Under the pieces are notes generated by a model. The model worked only from the letters and a program-made list of their open reading frames with translations. It made no database searches and was not told the DNA's origin. A stretch of 64,000 bases of DNA, from positions 248,001 through 312,000 of the forward strand of contig NZ_VCNL01000001.1 in assembly GCF_007671685.1 (NCBI RefSeq). The letters run 5' to 3'. Shown in pieces: positions 27,184 through 34,842 of this stretch (its first letter is position 1; each line of letters starts with the position of its first letter). The translations under genes were made by a program, and so were the position numbers. This stretch comes from Halorubrum salsamenti. GTDB lineage: Archaea; Halobacteriota; Halobacteria; Halobacteriales; Haloferacaceae.

Positions 27184-27636
27184 ATGGTCTCACTCACGCT
27201 CTTGAGCACGGCACTGATGGGGCTGCTCGTCGTGGCCACCTTCGTCGCCGTCGCGCAGATCGGCGGGAAGCGCACCGCTCCCGGCGCCGGATCGACCAGC
27301 AGGTACGACGCGATAACTGGGACCCTCGGCGAGATCGCCCGGAAGCCGGTGACCTGGGCCGTTACCTTCGTCGCCATCGCGGTCGGCATCGGCGCGGTCG
27401 CGCTCCTCGCCGTCGGCAACTTCGGACTGTCGGAAGGGCTCTCCGGAAGCCTCCTCACCGCCGTGTACGCCGCTGTCGGACTCCTGCTGACTGGCTTCGT
27501 CTTCCTCGGCGCCTACTTCGGCGCCCGCGGCCGCGGTCTCGGGAACGCCCACGGGGTCGCTGCCGGGTCGTTCGCGTCGGGGCTCGTGTTCCTCGTGCTC
27601 ATCGCGGTCGAGTTGCTCATCGGCATCGTCGGGTAG
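27184..27636 (+). CDS. Small four-helix membrane protein next to the oxidase operon
   Basis: 150-residue membrane protein with four hydrophobic helices (about 4-24, 58-80, 88-110 and 124-148). A hydrophilic loop after helix one contains GGKRTAPGAGSTSRYD. It is divergent from coxB with a 234-bp shared region. Its constant association with oxidase genes in haloarchaea would suggest an accessory or assembly role, but that is inference; no motif supports a specific activity. Confidence 0.7.
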   Translation: MVSLTLLSTALMGLLVVATFVAVAQIGGKRTAPGAGSTSRYDAITGTLGEIARKPVTWAVTFVAIAVGIGAVALLAVGNFGLSEGLSGSLLTAVYAAVGLLLTGFVFLGAYFGARGRGLGNAHGVAAGSFASGLVFLVLIAVELLIGIVG

Positions 27637-27771
27637 CTCGGTCGGGCGGGACGTTTCACCCCGCCCGGGGTCATTATCCTCGTCCCTCGACTCCGAGTAA
27701 AGACCGTCAGCTTCGGCGTGGATCGCCGTCTCGTAGGGACAGGCCCCTTTTCGAATTCCTCGTACGGACCG

Positions 27772-27972
27772 TCAGGCGACTGCGACGCCGTTTCGGGCGA
27801 GGAAGTCGCTCGCGGCCTTGATCTCGACGGGACTGCCGATGATTCGGTAGTGGTCGTCGCCTTCGACCACCGTCACGGTGAACTGCTCGCAGACACCGTC
27901 TCGCAGCCCGTCGAGCGCACGTCGCGGAAGGACGATCTGCGTGCTGTCACGGAGGCTCGACGGATCGGGCAT
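27772..27972 (-). CDS. Small conserved haloarchaeal protein (VNG_1110C-like)
   Basis: 66 residues: MPDPSSLRDSTQIVLPRRALDGL, then FTVTVVEGDDHYRIIGSPVEIKAASDFLARNGVAVA. The IVLPRRALDGL opening recalls the swapped-hairpin AbrB fold, but the rest looks like a compact alpha-beta domain. I recall close relatives annotated as the VNG_1110C family, with no known function. The ATG at 27970-27972 is chosen; the longer frame reads into the promoter of the DRG GTPase gene. Confidence 0.65.
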   Translation of the reverse strand: MPDPSSLRDSTQIVLPRRALDGLRDGVCEQFTVTVVEGDDHYRIIGSPVEIKAASDFLARNGVAVA

Positions 27973-28174
27973 TCGACGTGTCGTCCGTCGCGGTAAGCCG
28001 ATATAATCGTGTCGAAAAATTGCCGAATAGAGCCAGACCCCTTCGACCGCGTCGGCAGCGGCGTGTCGCGCGTCGAGCCGCGGAGCGCTCGCTGAAAATC
28101 GGATCGCGAACGGATGACGCGGCCGCGAGGCGGAAGGAACAACTTTAACGAGCCGAGCGGCCGACTGTACGCCA

Positions 28175-29284
28175 ATGGGACTGGAGGACGAGATCGAGGA
28201 CCTCCGCGAGGAGATCGCCAACACGCCCTACAACAAGGCCACGGAGGCCCACGTCGGGCGGTTGAAGGCGAAGCTCGCGGAGAAGAAGGAGAAGCTGGAG
28301 AACCAGTCCTCCGCCGGCGGTGGCCACGGGTACGCCGTCGAGAAACACGGGGACGCCACGGTCGCGCTCGTCGGGTTCCCGAGCGTGGGGAAGTCCACCC
28401 TCATCAACGCCCTCACCAACGCCGACAGCGAGGTGGGCTCCTACGAGTTCACGACCCTCGACGTCAACCCCGGTATGCTGCAGTACCGCGGCGCGAACAT
28501 CCAGATCCTCGACGTTCCGGGGCTGATCGAGGGCGCCGCGGGCGGGCGCGGGGGCGGCAAGGAGGTGCTCTCCGTCGTCCGGACCGCGGATCTGGTCGTG
28601 TTCATGCTCTCCGTGTTCGAGATCGAACAGTACGATCGCCTCCGCGAGGAGCTGTACAACACCAACATCCGTCTCGACACGGAGCCGCCGAACATCAACA
28701 TCCGGAAGACGCATAAAGACGGGATCGGGGTGACGATGAGCGACGACGTGAGCCTCGCCGAGGACACCGTCAAGCAGGTGCTCCGCGAGTACGGCTACGT
28801 CAACGCGAAGGTGACGATCCCCCACGACCTCACGATCGACGAGCTGGTCGACGCCGTGATGGACAACCGCGAGTACCTCCCCTCGATGGTCACCGTGAAC
28901 AAGGCGGACCTCATCGACAAGAGCTACCTCCCGACAGTCAAGGAGGAGCTCCGCGAGCGCGACCTCGACCCCGACGACGTGCTGTTCATCTCCGCCGAGG
29001 AGGAGCTCGGGCTCGACGGGCTCAAAGAGCGGCTCTGGGAGGAGCTCGGGCTCATCCGCATCTACATGGACAAGCCCGGCCGCGGCGTCGACTACGAGGA
29101 GCCGCTGGTCCTCTTCGAGGGCGACACGGTTGGCGACGCCTGCACGAAGATCGGCGGGGAGTTCGACGAGCGGTTCAAGTTCGCGCGGGTGTCGGGGCCG
29201 AGCGCGAAACACGACGACCAGCAGGTCGGAAAGGGGCACGAACTGGCCGACGAGGACGTGCTCCGAATCGTCGCTCGGAAGTGA
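28175..29284 (+). CDS. drg: DRG-family GTP-binding protein
   Basis: 369-residue developmentally-regulated-GTP-binding (DRG) protein. An N-terminal basic helical region (1-60) is followed by G1 GFPSVGKST, G3 DVPGLIEGAAGGRGGGKEV, G4 NKAD and a C-terminal TGS domain ending VGKGHELADEDVLRIV. Archaea and eukaryotes share this GTPase, which binds translating ribosomes in eukaryotes. The next gene is another OBG-superfamily GTPase (29693), with structured repeat R1 between them. Confidence 0.92.
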   Translation: MGLEDEIEDLREEIANTPYNKATEAHVGRLKAKLAEKKEKLENQSSAGGGHGYAVEKHGDATVALVGFPSVGKSTLINALTNADSEVGSYEFTTLDVNPGMLQYRGANIQILDVPGLIEGAAGGRGGGKEVLSVVRTADLVVFMLSVFEIEQYDRLREELYNTNIRLDTEPPNINIRKTHKDGIGVTMSDDVSLAEDTVKQVLREYGYVNAKVTIPHDLTIDELVDAVMDNREYLPSMVTVNKADLIDKSYLPTVKEELRERDLDPDDVLFISAEEELGLDGLKERLWEELGLIRIYMDKPGRGVDYEEPLVLFEGDTVGDACTKIGGEFDERFKFARVSGPSAKHDDQQVGKGHELADEDVLRIVARK

Positions 29285-29346
29285 GCTTTTAAACTGCTGT
29301 TGGCGGCGGATCGGTCTTGACTGGGTTCGAGCCACCGGTTGATTGC

Positions 29347-29613
29347 TTATAAGTCGTTGCTGGCAGAGCGATGGTGAACACCGCCAAAGCCCCAGCCGCT
29401 CGGCAATACGTGATCGACCGTTTCCCGATAAACACCGCCAAAGCCCCAGCCGCTCGGCAATACGTGATCGCGACTGTCCCTTTGAGTCCCACCACCCACA
29501 CACCGCAGCCTCACGCCTCCCCAGCCTCGCGGTTCGCGCTCTCCGAGCGCTCACCGCGTCCCTCGCGCGTGCGACTCGCGGCCGCTGGCCGCTCGTCGGC
29601 ACGCGCCACCGCA
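29347..29613 (+). repeat. Structured intergenic element R1 (paralogue of R2), candidate ncRNA
   Basis: Gene-free DNA between two GTPase genes. A TTATAA box (29347-29352) precedes a core (29377-29613) that shares with R2 the blocks AACACCGCC[A/G]AAGCCCCAGCCGC, CTG[T/C]CCCTT[T/C]GAGTCCCACC and CCTCCCCAGCCTCG, and the ending GGCACGCGCC[A/G]CCGCA. Two nested hairpins are visible: 29529-29533/29553-29557 enclosing 29536-29540/29546-29550, and GCGTGC/GCACGC (29567-29572/29599-29604) enclosing 29578-29583/29587-29592. R2 has stems at the same places with different sequence. Transcription is inferred from the TATA box only. Confidence 0.6.
29377..29470 (+). repeat. Perfect 40-bp direct repeat inside R1
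   Basis: Two identical 40-bp copies at 29377-29416 and 29431-29470, separated by 14 bp (period 54). Each begins AACACCGCCAAAGCCCCAGC and ends TACGTGATCG. In R2 the corresponding block occurs once, so R1 has a local duplication of its 5' module. Two copies with one spacer do not make a CRISPR array. Confidence 0.9.
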
Positions 29614-29692
29614 ACTGCATAGTGGATCCGTTGTCGGTCGCCTCCCGGAGTCCGACCGAAAGGCGCTTTTCGCGCGGCTGCGACCGTCGGGT

Positions 29693-30880
29693 ATGATCAC
29701 GGTCGCGCTCGCGGGCAAGCCGAACGCCGGCAAGTCCACCTTCTACACCGCCGCCACGATGGCCGACGTCGACGTGGCCAACTACCCGTTCACGACGATC
29801 GACGCCAACCGCGGCGTGACACACGTCCGCACCGAGTGCCCCTGCCTCGACCGCGACGAGCGCTGCGGCAACGAGAACTGCCGCGACGGGAAGCGGTACG
29901 TCCCCGTCGAACTCCTCGACGTGGCCGGGTTGGTCCCGGGCGCTCACGAGGGAAAGGGGCTCGGCAACCAGTTCCTCGACGAGCTGACGAACGCGGACGT
30001 GGTGCTCAACGTCGTCGACGCCTCGGGCGCGACCAACGCGGAGGGAGAGCCCGTGGAGGTCGGTGCGCACGATCCCCTCGACGACGTGGACTTCGTCGAG
30101 GAGGAGATGGACCTGTGGCTCGCGGGGATCGTCGACCGCAACTGGGAGAGCGTCGAGCGGCAGTCGCGCTCGCCCGACTTCGACCTGGAGGCGGCGGTCA
30201 CCGACCTGCTGACCGGATTCGGCGCGACCGAACACGACGTGACGGCGGTCCTCCGCGATCTGGAGTACCCCGACGATCCGAAGGCGTGGACCGACGCCGA
30301 CCGCGAGGATCTCGCGCGGGCGATCCGGCGTCGGACCAAGCCGATCGTCGTCGTCGCCAACAAGGTCGACGCCGCTCCCCAGGGGGCGGTCGACCGGCTC
30401 CGCGAGGGGACGGACAAGCCGGTCGTTCCCGCCACGGCCGACGGGGAGCTCGCCCTGCGCCGCGCCGCGGAGGCCGGCGTCCTCGACTACGATCCGGGCG
30501 ACGAGACGTTCGACGTGGTCGGCGAGGTTTCGGACGGCCAACGTGAGGGGTTGGAGGCGATCCGCGGCGCGATGGACGAGCACGGCGGCACGGGAGTCCA
30601 GACCGCGCTGAACGCGGCCGTCTACGACCTGCTGGACCGGATCACGGTTTACCCCGTGCAGGACGCCTCGAAGTGGACGGACGGGACCGGGAACGTCCTC
30701 CCGGACGCGTTCCTCCTTCCGACGGGGGCGACTCCCCCGGACCTGGCCTACGCGGTTCACACCGATATCGGCGAGGGGTATCTCCACGCCGTCGACGCGC
30801 GCTCCTCGCGCCGGATCGGCGAGGGTCACGATCTCTCGGAGGGCGACGTGGTGAAGATCGTCTCGACCGCTGGCCCGTGA
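29693..30880 (+). CDS. ychF: YchF/OBG-like (archaeal Ygr210-type) GTPase
   Basis: 395-residue OBG-superfamily nucleotidase. G1 is AGKPNAGKST at residues 7-16; the switch contains NYPFTTIDANRG; G3 is DVAGLVPGAHEGKGLGNQFL. A cysteine-bearing insert (ECPCLDRDERCGNENC) lies near 50-65, an unusual cluster that could bind metal. The nucleotide-specificity motif is VANKVD and a TGS domain closes the protein. Relatives bind ribosomes and respond to stress. It runs in the same direction as the DRG gene upstream. Confidence 0.88.
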   Translation: MITVALAGKPNAGKSTFYTAATMADVDVANYPFTTIDANRGVTHVRTECPCLDRDERCGNENCRDGKRYVPVELLDVAGLVPGAHEGKGLGNQFLDELTNADVVLNVVDASGATNAEGEPVEVGAHDPLDDVDFVEEEMDLWLAGIVDRNWESVERQSRSPDFDLEAAVTDLLTGFGATEHDVTAVLRDLEYPDDPKAWTDADREDLARAIRRRTKPIVVVANKVDAAPQGAVDRLREGTDKPVVPATADGELALRRAAEAGVLDYDPGDETFDVVGEVSDGQREGLEAIRGAMDEHGGTGVQTALNAAVYDLLDRITVYPVQDASKWTDGTGNVLPDAFLLPTGATPPDLAYAVHTDIGEGYLHAVDARSSRRIGEGHDLSEGDVVKIVSTAGP

Positions 30881-30977
30881 GGGCGGTGAACGGGGAGCGT
30901 GGAGGCGGTAGACGGCGGCTCAGCGAGCGACGGTGAGACCGACAGGCACATGCGGATCGCCCGAGACGGGCCGGTAG

Positions 30978-31808
30978 ATGCTCGGGCTCGAACACGACTT
31001 CCGGATCGTCGACACCCGCGCGACGCTCGACCCCGACGAGTCGTCGGTCGCGACTCACGGACGGGACATCTCTCCCGAGCTGCTGGAACGCGAGATGCTG
31101 CAGGCCGGCGTCGTCCGCGCGGTCGCGAGCCCGGGGCGGCGCGCGCCCGGACGGAGCTACCTCCGCGCGAACAACGCGGTCGCGCGCCTCTCGATCGACC
31201 GCCCGTTCGTCGCGTTCGCTCGTCTCAACGGCCCCCGCGACCCGGGAAGCGGTCCCCTCTCCGCAGTGAAGAACCTCCGCGCCGAGCGCGACGACCACCA
31301 CGCCCGCCCCGACGACGTCGAGCAGTACTCCTACGACGACCGGTTCCACGGGTTCACCCTCGTTCCGCACGCCGACGGCCTCCCGAACGAGGACGTGCTC
31401 ACCCGGCTGGAGGACGCAGACCTCCCCGTGATCGTCCACGCCGGCAGGGAGTTCCCGCCGGAAGCGGTCGAGCGCGAGCTGCTCGGCTACGACGTGCCGA
31501 TCGTGCTCGCCAGCTTCGGCGGCTACCCCCTCGACGCGGACCTGATGAACGAGACGCTCGACCTGTTGGACGAGCACGACCGACTGTACGTCGAGACGAG
31601 CGCCGTGCGGTACCGCGAGGTGCTCGAACGCGGCGTCTTAGAACACCCCGACCGCGTCCTCTTCGGGTCCGGCGCGCCCGACGTGCACCCGAACGTCGGC
31701 GTGATGGAGGTGCTCACCCTCGACGTCTCGGAAGACCTGATGCGCCGCGTGCTCGCGAAGAACCCCGCCCGACTGATCCCCGCGCTCGCCGAGGGCGCCG
31801 ACGTCTGA
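30978..31808 (+). CDS. Amidohydrolase-superfamily (TatD/amidohydrolase_2-like) protein
   Basis: 276-residue TIM-barrel hydrolase-like protein. VIVHAGREFPPEAVERELLGYDVPIVLASFGGYPLD (about 150-185), VETSAVRY and LFGSGAPDVHP resemble the metal-binding strands of the amidohydrolase_2 family. The usual N-terminal HxH is replaced by IVDTRATLDPD, so the metal site may be reduced. Possibly a decarboxylase or hydrolase remnant; substrate unknown. It follows ychF by 97 nt on the same strand and is followed by a DUF371 gene 40 nt later. Confidence 0.7.
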   Translation: MLGLEHDFRIVDTRATLDPDESSVATHGRDISPELLEREMLQAGVVRAVASPGRRAPGRSYLRANNAVARLSIDRPFVAFARLNGPRDPGSGPLSAVKNLRAERDDHHARPDDVEQYSYDDRFHGFTLVPHADGLPNEDVLTRLEDADLPVIVHAGREFPPEAVERELLGYDVPIVLASFGGYPLDADLMNETLDLLDEHDRLYVETSAVRYREVLERGVLEHPDRVLFGSGAPDVHPNVGVMEVLTLDVSEDLMRRVLAKNPARLIPALAEGADV

Positions 31809-31848
31809 AGCGACGGGCACTTGTCGCGGCGCCGCGGACCGAGGTGGC

Positions 31849-32376
31849 ATGAGCGACGCCGAGAGCGCCGATCCGAACGACGCCGAGTCCGCCGGCGACC
31901 CCGGCGACGACCCCCTCGTCGAGCTCGTCCGCGCCGTCGGCCACGAGCACGTCACCGCCGAGCACGCGAGCACCGTCGAGATCACGACGGACGACTGGCT
32001 CACCCCCGCCGGCGACTGCATCGTCGGCGTCGAAGCGGACCGCGCGCCCCGAGACTTCTCGGCCGCGTTCCGCGACGCGTGCCGAGACGCGGCCGCGACG
32101 ATCACGGCGACGTTCGCGGTCGGCGAGCCGGGCGACGACGCGGTCGACACCGGCGATCCCGCCCACGTCGACGAGATCGTCGGCCGCGGCGACCCCGGAC
32201 TCGCCCTCCTCGACGATCGATCGATGGTCGGTCGGACGAGCGACTACACCGACGACGAGCGCACGATCTTCGTCGACGGCGACGGCGCCGCCGCGGACCT
32301 CGACCGCGACCTCGTGACCGCGCTCGCCGAGGGCGCGCCCGTGGCTCTGCGGCTGGAAGTCGAACCCGCTGAGTGA
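31849..32376 (+). CDS. DUF371-family protein
   Basis: 175 residues. After an acidic leader of about 25 residues comes the DUF371 core: VGHEHVTAEHASTVEITTDDWLTPAGDCIVGVEADRAP. This GH-x-V-x-A-x-H and GDCI-G-V pattern is conserved across archaea, and the two His plus Cys might bind metal. Function unknown. It is co-directional with the amidohydrolase gene and convergent with the Nudix gene, with an inverted-repeat element between the stops. Confidence 0.78.
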   Translation: MSDAESADPNDAESAGDPGDDPLVELVRAVGHEHVTAEHASTVEITTDDWLTPAGDCIVGVEADRAPRDFSAAFRDACRDAAATITATFAVGEPGDDAVDTGDPAHVDEIVGRGDPGLALLDDRSMVGRTSDYTDDERTIFVDGDGAAADLDRDLVTALAEGAPVALRLEVEPAE

Positions 32377-32386
32377 GGCGAGCGAC

Positions 32387-32445
32387 TCAGTCAGTTATAA
32401 GCGAACGGCGGCGGAGCCGGCCGTCGGTTACTTATAAGTGAGTGA
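32387..32445. repeat. 59-bp inverted-repeat element with facing TTATAAG boxes
   Basis: TCAGTCAGTTATAAG (32387-32401) and its near inverse CTTATAAGTGAGTGA (32431-32445) match at 13 of 15 positions and flank a GC-rich centre containing GGCGGAGCCGGCCG. It lies in the 112-bp gap between two convergent genes. It could be a bidirectional terminator stem or a pair of convergent promoters; neither is demonstrated. Confidence 0.6.
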
Positions 32446-32488
32446 CCGTCGATTCGGAGAATTCTGTCATCGACTTACTTCCAACCGT

Positions 32489-33091
32489 TTAAATCGGTAG
32501 CTCCGCGTCCGCCCCGACCACCCGATCGACCTCCTCGGGCGCGCGCCAGTCGGTCGTCCGCTCGAGGAGCTGTACGACCATCTGGCCGGTCGCGCCCCAG
32601 ACGGTGTATCCGTCGATGTGGAAGAAGTGGATGCGGTGATCGCCGTACTCCGGGTGGCCAACGCGACGCTCCGTCTCGTAGTTCGCGGGGTCGATCAGTC
32701 CGCTGACGGGGAGCACCGCGACCTCGGCGACCTCCGACTCGTCCGGGACGTACTCGCGGTCGGGCGCGACGCCGACGAACGGCCGGATCCGGTAGGCGGA
32801 GGAGGTCCGGGTGTCGTCGAGCCGGCCGACCACGTCGACCTCGTCGGGGCGCATGCCGACCTCCTCGTCGGCCTCGCGGAGCGCGGTGTCGGTCAGCGTC
32901 CGGTCGATCGGCTCGCGGCCGCCGCCGGGGAAGCTCATCTGTCCGGGGTGTCTCCCGAGGTGGGCGGCGCGCTTGGTGAACAGCAGGTGGGCCTCGCCGT
33001 CCCGTTCGATGACGGGCGCCAGCACGGCGGCCTCGCGACGTGCCCGGGTCACCTCCTCGGGCGTGTGCCGACGCAGCCCCGTCAGGTCCAT
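32489..33091 (-). CDS. Nudix hydrolase, CoA pyrophosphatase-like
   Basis: 200-residue Nudix enzyme. The Nudix box GGGREPIDRTLTDTALREADEEVGM (about 62-86) has all the metal-binding Glu residues, and the preceding RAAHLGRHPGQMSFPGG matches the CoA-pyrophosphatase (NudL/YeaB) signature LRxHxGQVAFPGG. It would cleave CoA or acyl-CoA to 4'-phosphopantetheine and 3',5'-ADP. The ATG at 33089-33091 is chosen for the normal family N-terminus (VLAPVIERDGEAHLLFTKR). Confidence 0.87.
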   Translation of the reverse strand: MDLTGLRRHTPEEVTRARREAAVLAPVIERDGEAHLLFTKRAAHLGRHPGQMSFPGGGREPIDRTLTDTALREADEEVGMRPDEVDVVGRLDDTRTSSAYRIRPFVGVAPDREYVPDESEVAEVAVLPVSGLIDPANYETERRVGHPEYGDHRIHFFHIDGYTVWGATGQMVVQLLERTTDWRAPEEVDRVVGADAELPI

Positions 33092-33251
33092 ACCGGGCGT
33101 AGGCGCCCGGACGGGGTTAACGTTTCTCCGTGTTCCGGCGGTTTGAAACGACCCGGCGGGCGGCCGACGAGCCGACGAGGCGGTTTCGGATTCGAGACGC
33201 GGCCGCACGGCTTCGGACGTTTTAAGCACGCGACCCACCCTTCACAGGACA

Positions 33252-34727
33252 ATGAGCGACGACGACCAGGAGCTCGGCATCACCGAGTCCAAGTCACACA
33301 ACACCGGCGAGTGGTACGCCGAGGTCGTACAGAAGGCGGGGCTGGCGGACTACGGCCCCGAGGGGATGAGCGGGTTCATCGTCACCCGCCCCCGCGCGTA
33401 CGCGGTGTGGGAGCGACTGCAGGGGTTCCTCGACGCGAAGTTCAAGGACACCGGGGTCCAGAACGCCTACTTCCCGCTGTTCATCCCCGAGTCGTACCTC
33501 GAACGCGAGAAGGACATCGTCGAGGGGTTCGACCCCGAGGTCGCGTGGGTGACCGAGGCGGGCAACAAGGAACTCGAAGAGCGGCTCGCGGTCCGACCCA
33601 CCTCCGAGTCGATCATCACGCCGTACATCAGCCAGTGGGTGCGGAGCCACCGCGATCTCCCGCTGCGCGTGAACCAGTGGTGTTCGGTCGTGCGCTGGGA
33701 GGCGACGGAGACGAAGCCGTTCTTCCGTACGAAGGAGTTCCTCTGGCAGGAGGGCCACACCGCGCACGCGACCAGGGAGGACGCGTGGGAGGAGACGATG
33801 ACCCGTCTCGACCAGTACGCCTCCGTCTACGAGGACCTGCTGGCGATGCCCGTGCTGAAGGGGCAAAAGCCCGACCACGACAAGTTCCCCGGCGCGGAGA
33901 CGACGACGACCGTCGAGGCGCTGATGCCGGACGGCAAATCGGTGCAGGCGGGCACCTCTCACCACCTCGGGCAGTCGTTCGCCGAGGCGTTCGACATCAC
34001 CTTCTCCGACGAAGACGAGGAGGAGCGGCTCGCGCACACCACCTCGTGGGGGCTCTCGTGGCGCGCGCTCGGCGCGCTGATCATGACCCACTCCGACGAG
34101 CAGGGGCTGGTGCTCCCGCCCGGCGTCGCCCCCGAGCAGGTCGTCGTCGTCCCCATCTGGCAGGAGGACACGAAAGACGACGTGTTGGAGTACGCCCAGG
34201 GCGTCGCCGACGACCTCGACGACGCGGGGGTCCGCGTCGAACTCGACGACCGCGACGAGCGCAACCCCGGGTTCAAGTTCAACGAACACGAGCTCAACGG
34301 GGTCCCGCTCCGGATCGAGATCGGCCCCCACGAGGTCGAGGACGGCGAACTCACCCTCGTCCACCGACCCGACGGCGAGAGCGTCGTCGAGGACCGCGAC
34401 GGGGTCGTCGAGACGGTCCGCGACCACTTCGACGAGGTGTACGCGAAGCTGTACGCCGCCGCCGAGGAGACCCTCGACGGCGAGGTGCGCGAGGCCGACG
34501 ACCGCGCAGACATCCTCGGGACGCTCGGCCAGCACGGCGGCTACGTGAAGGCCCCGTGGTGCGGCGACGAGGACTGCGAGGAGCCGATCAAGGAACCGAT
34601 GGCCGCCGAAATCGTGATGGTCCCGTTCGAGGACGAAGACCCCCTCGCCGAGGGAGACCACGACGAGACCTGCGCGATCTGCGACGACGACGCCGAGCGG
34701 ACGGCGTACTTCGCGAAGTCGTACTGA
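33252..34727 (+). CDS. proS: Prolyl-tRNA synthetase (archaeal/eukaryotic type)
   Basis: 491-residue class II synthetase. Motif 2 region is VRWEATETKPFFRTKEFLWQEGHTAH; the Pro-specific TSHHLGQSFAEAFDITF and motif 3 region follow. The anticodon-binding domain starts near residue 290 (VVVVPIWQ). The C-terminal zinc-type domain typical of archaeal ProRS has WCGDEDCEEPI and CAICDDDAERTAYFAKSY; the length and the terminal Tyr match that type. It charges tRNA-Pro. A TTTTAAG box lies about 25 nt before the ATG. Confidence 0.95.
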   Translation: MSDDDQELGITESKSHNTGEWYAEVVQKAGLADYGPEGMSGFIVTRPRAYAVWERLQGFLDAKFKDTGVQNAYFPLFIPESYLEREKDIVEGFDPEVAWVTEAGNKELEERLAVRPTSESIITPYISQWVRSHRDLPLRVNQWCSVVRWEATETKPFFRTKEFLWQEGHTAHATREDAWEETMTRLDQYASVYEDLLAMPVLKGQKPDHDKFPGAETTTTVEALMPDGKSVQAGTSHHLGQSFAEAFDITFSDEDEEERLAHTTSWGLSWRALGALIMTHSDEQGLVLPPGVAPEQVVVVPIWQEDTKDDVLEYAQGVADDLDDAGVRVELDDRDERNPGFKFNEHELNGVPLRIEIGPHEVEDGELTLVHRPDGESVVEDRDGVVETVRDHFDEVYAKLYAAAEETLDGEVREADDRADILGTLGQHGGYVKAPWCGDEDCEEPIKEPMAAEIVMVPFEDEDPLAEGDHDETCAICDDDAERTAYFAKSY

Positions 34728-34809
34728 GCCGAGACGGTCGCTCCCGCGAAATTCTCTCCCGCCGCCGTCCCGCGTTTAATCCGCGTTGATCCGGCTTAAC
34801 GGAGATCGG

Positions 34810-34817
34810 TTTATATA
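34810..34817 (+). promoter_or_regulatory. TATA box of the secreted coiled-coil protein gene
   Basis: TTTATATA ends 25 nt before the ATG at 34843, the spacing expected for a leaderless haloarchaeal transcript. This supports the chosen start. Confidence 0.7.
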
Positions 34818-34842
34818 GGGATACGTCGCGTACCGTCAGGTA

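Noticed and set aside
29377-29470. CRISPR array
   Set aside because: Only two repeat copies with one 14-bp spacer and no cas genes. The repeat belongs to element R1.
28145-30829. 894-residue open frame on the minus strand
   Set aside because: It is antisense to the DRG and YchF-like GTPase genes, has Val/Arg/Leu-rich composition unlike haloarchaeal proteins and shows no motif. Long antisense frames are expected at this GC content.
32618-34789. 723-residue plus-strand frame over the Nudix and ProS genes
   Set aside because: It runs through both real genes in the wrong frame or strand and is extremely Arg-rich. ProS is unmistakable in the overlapping frame.
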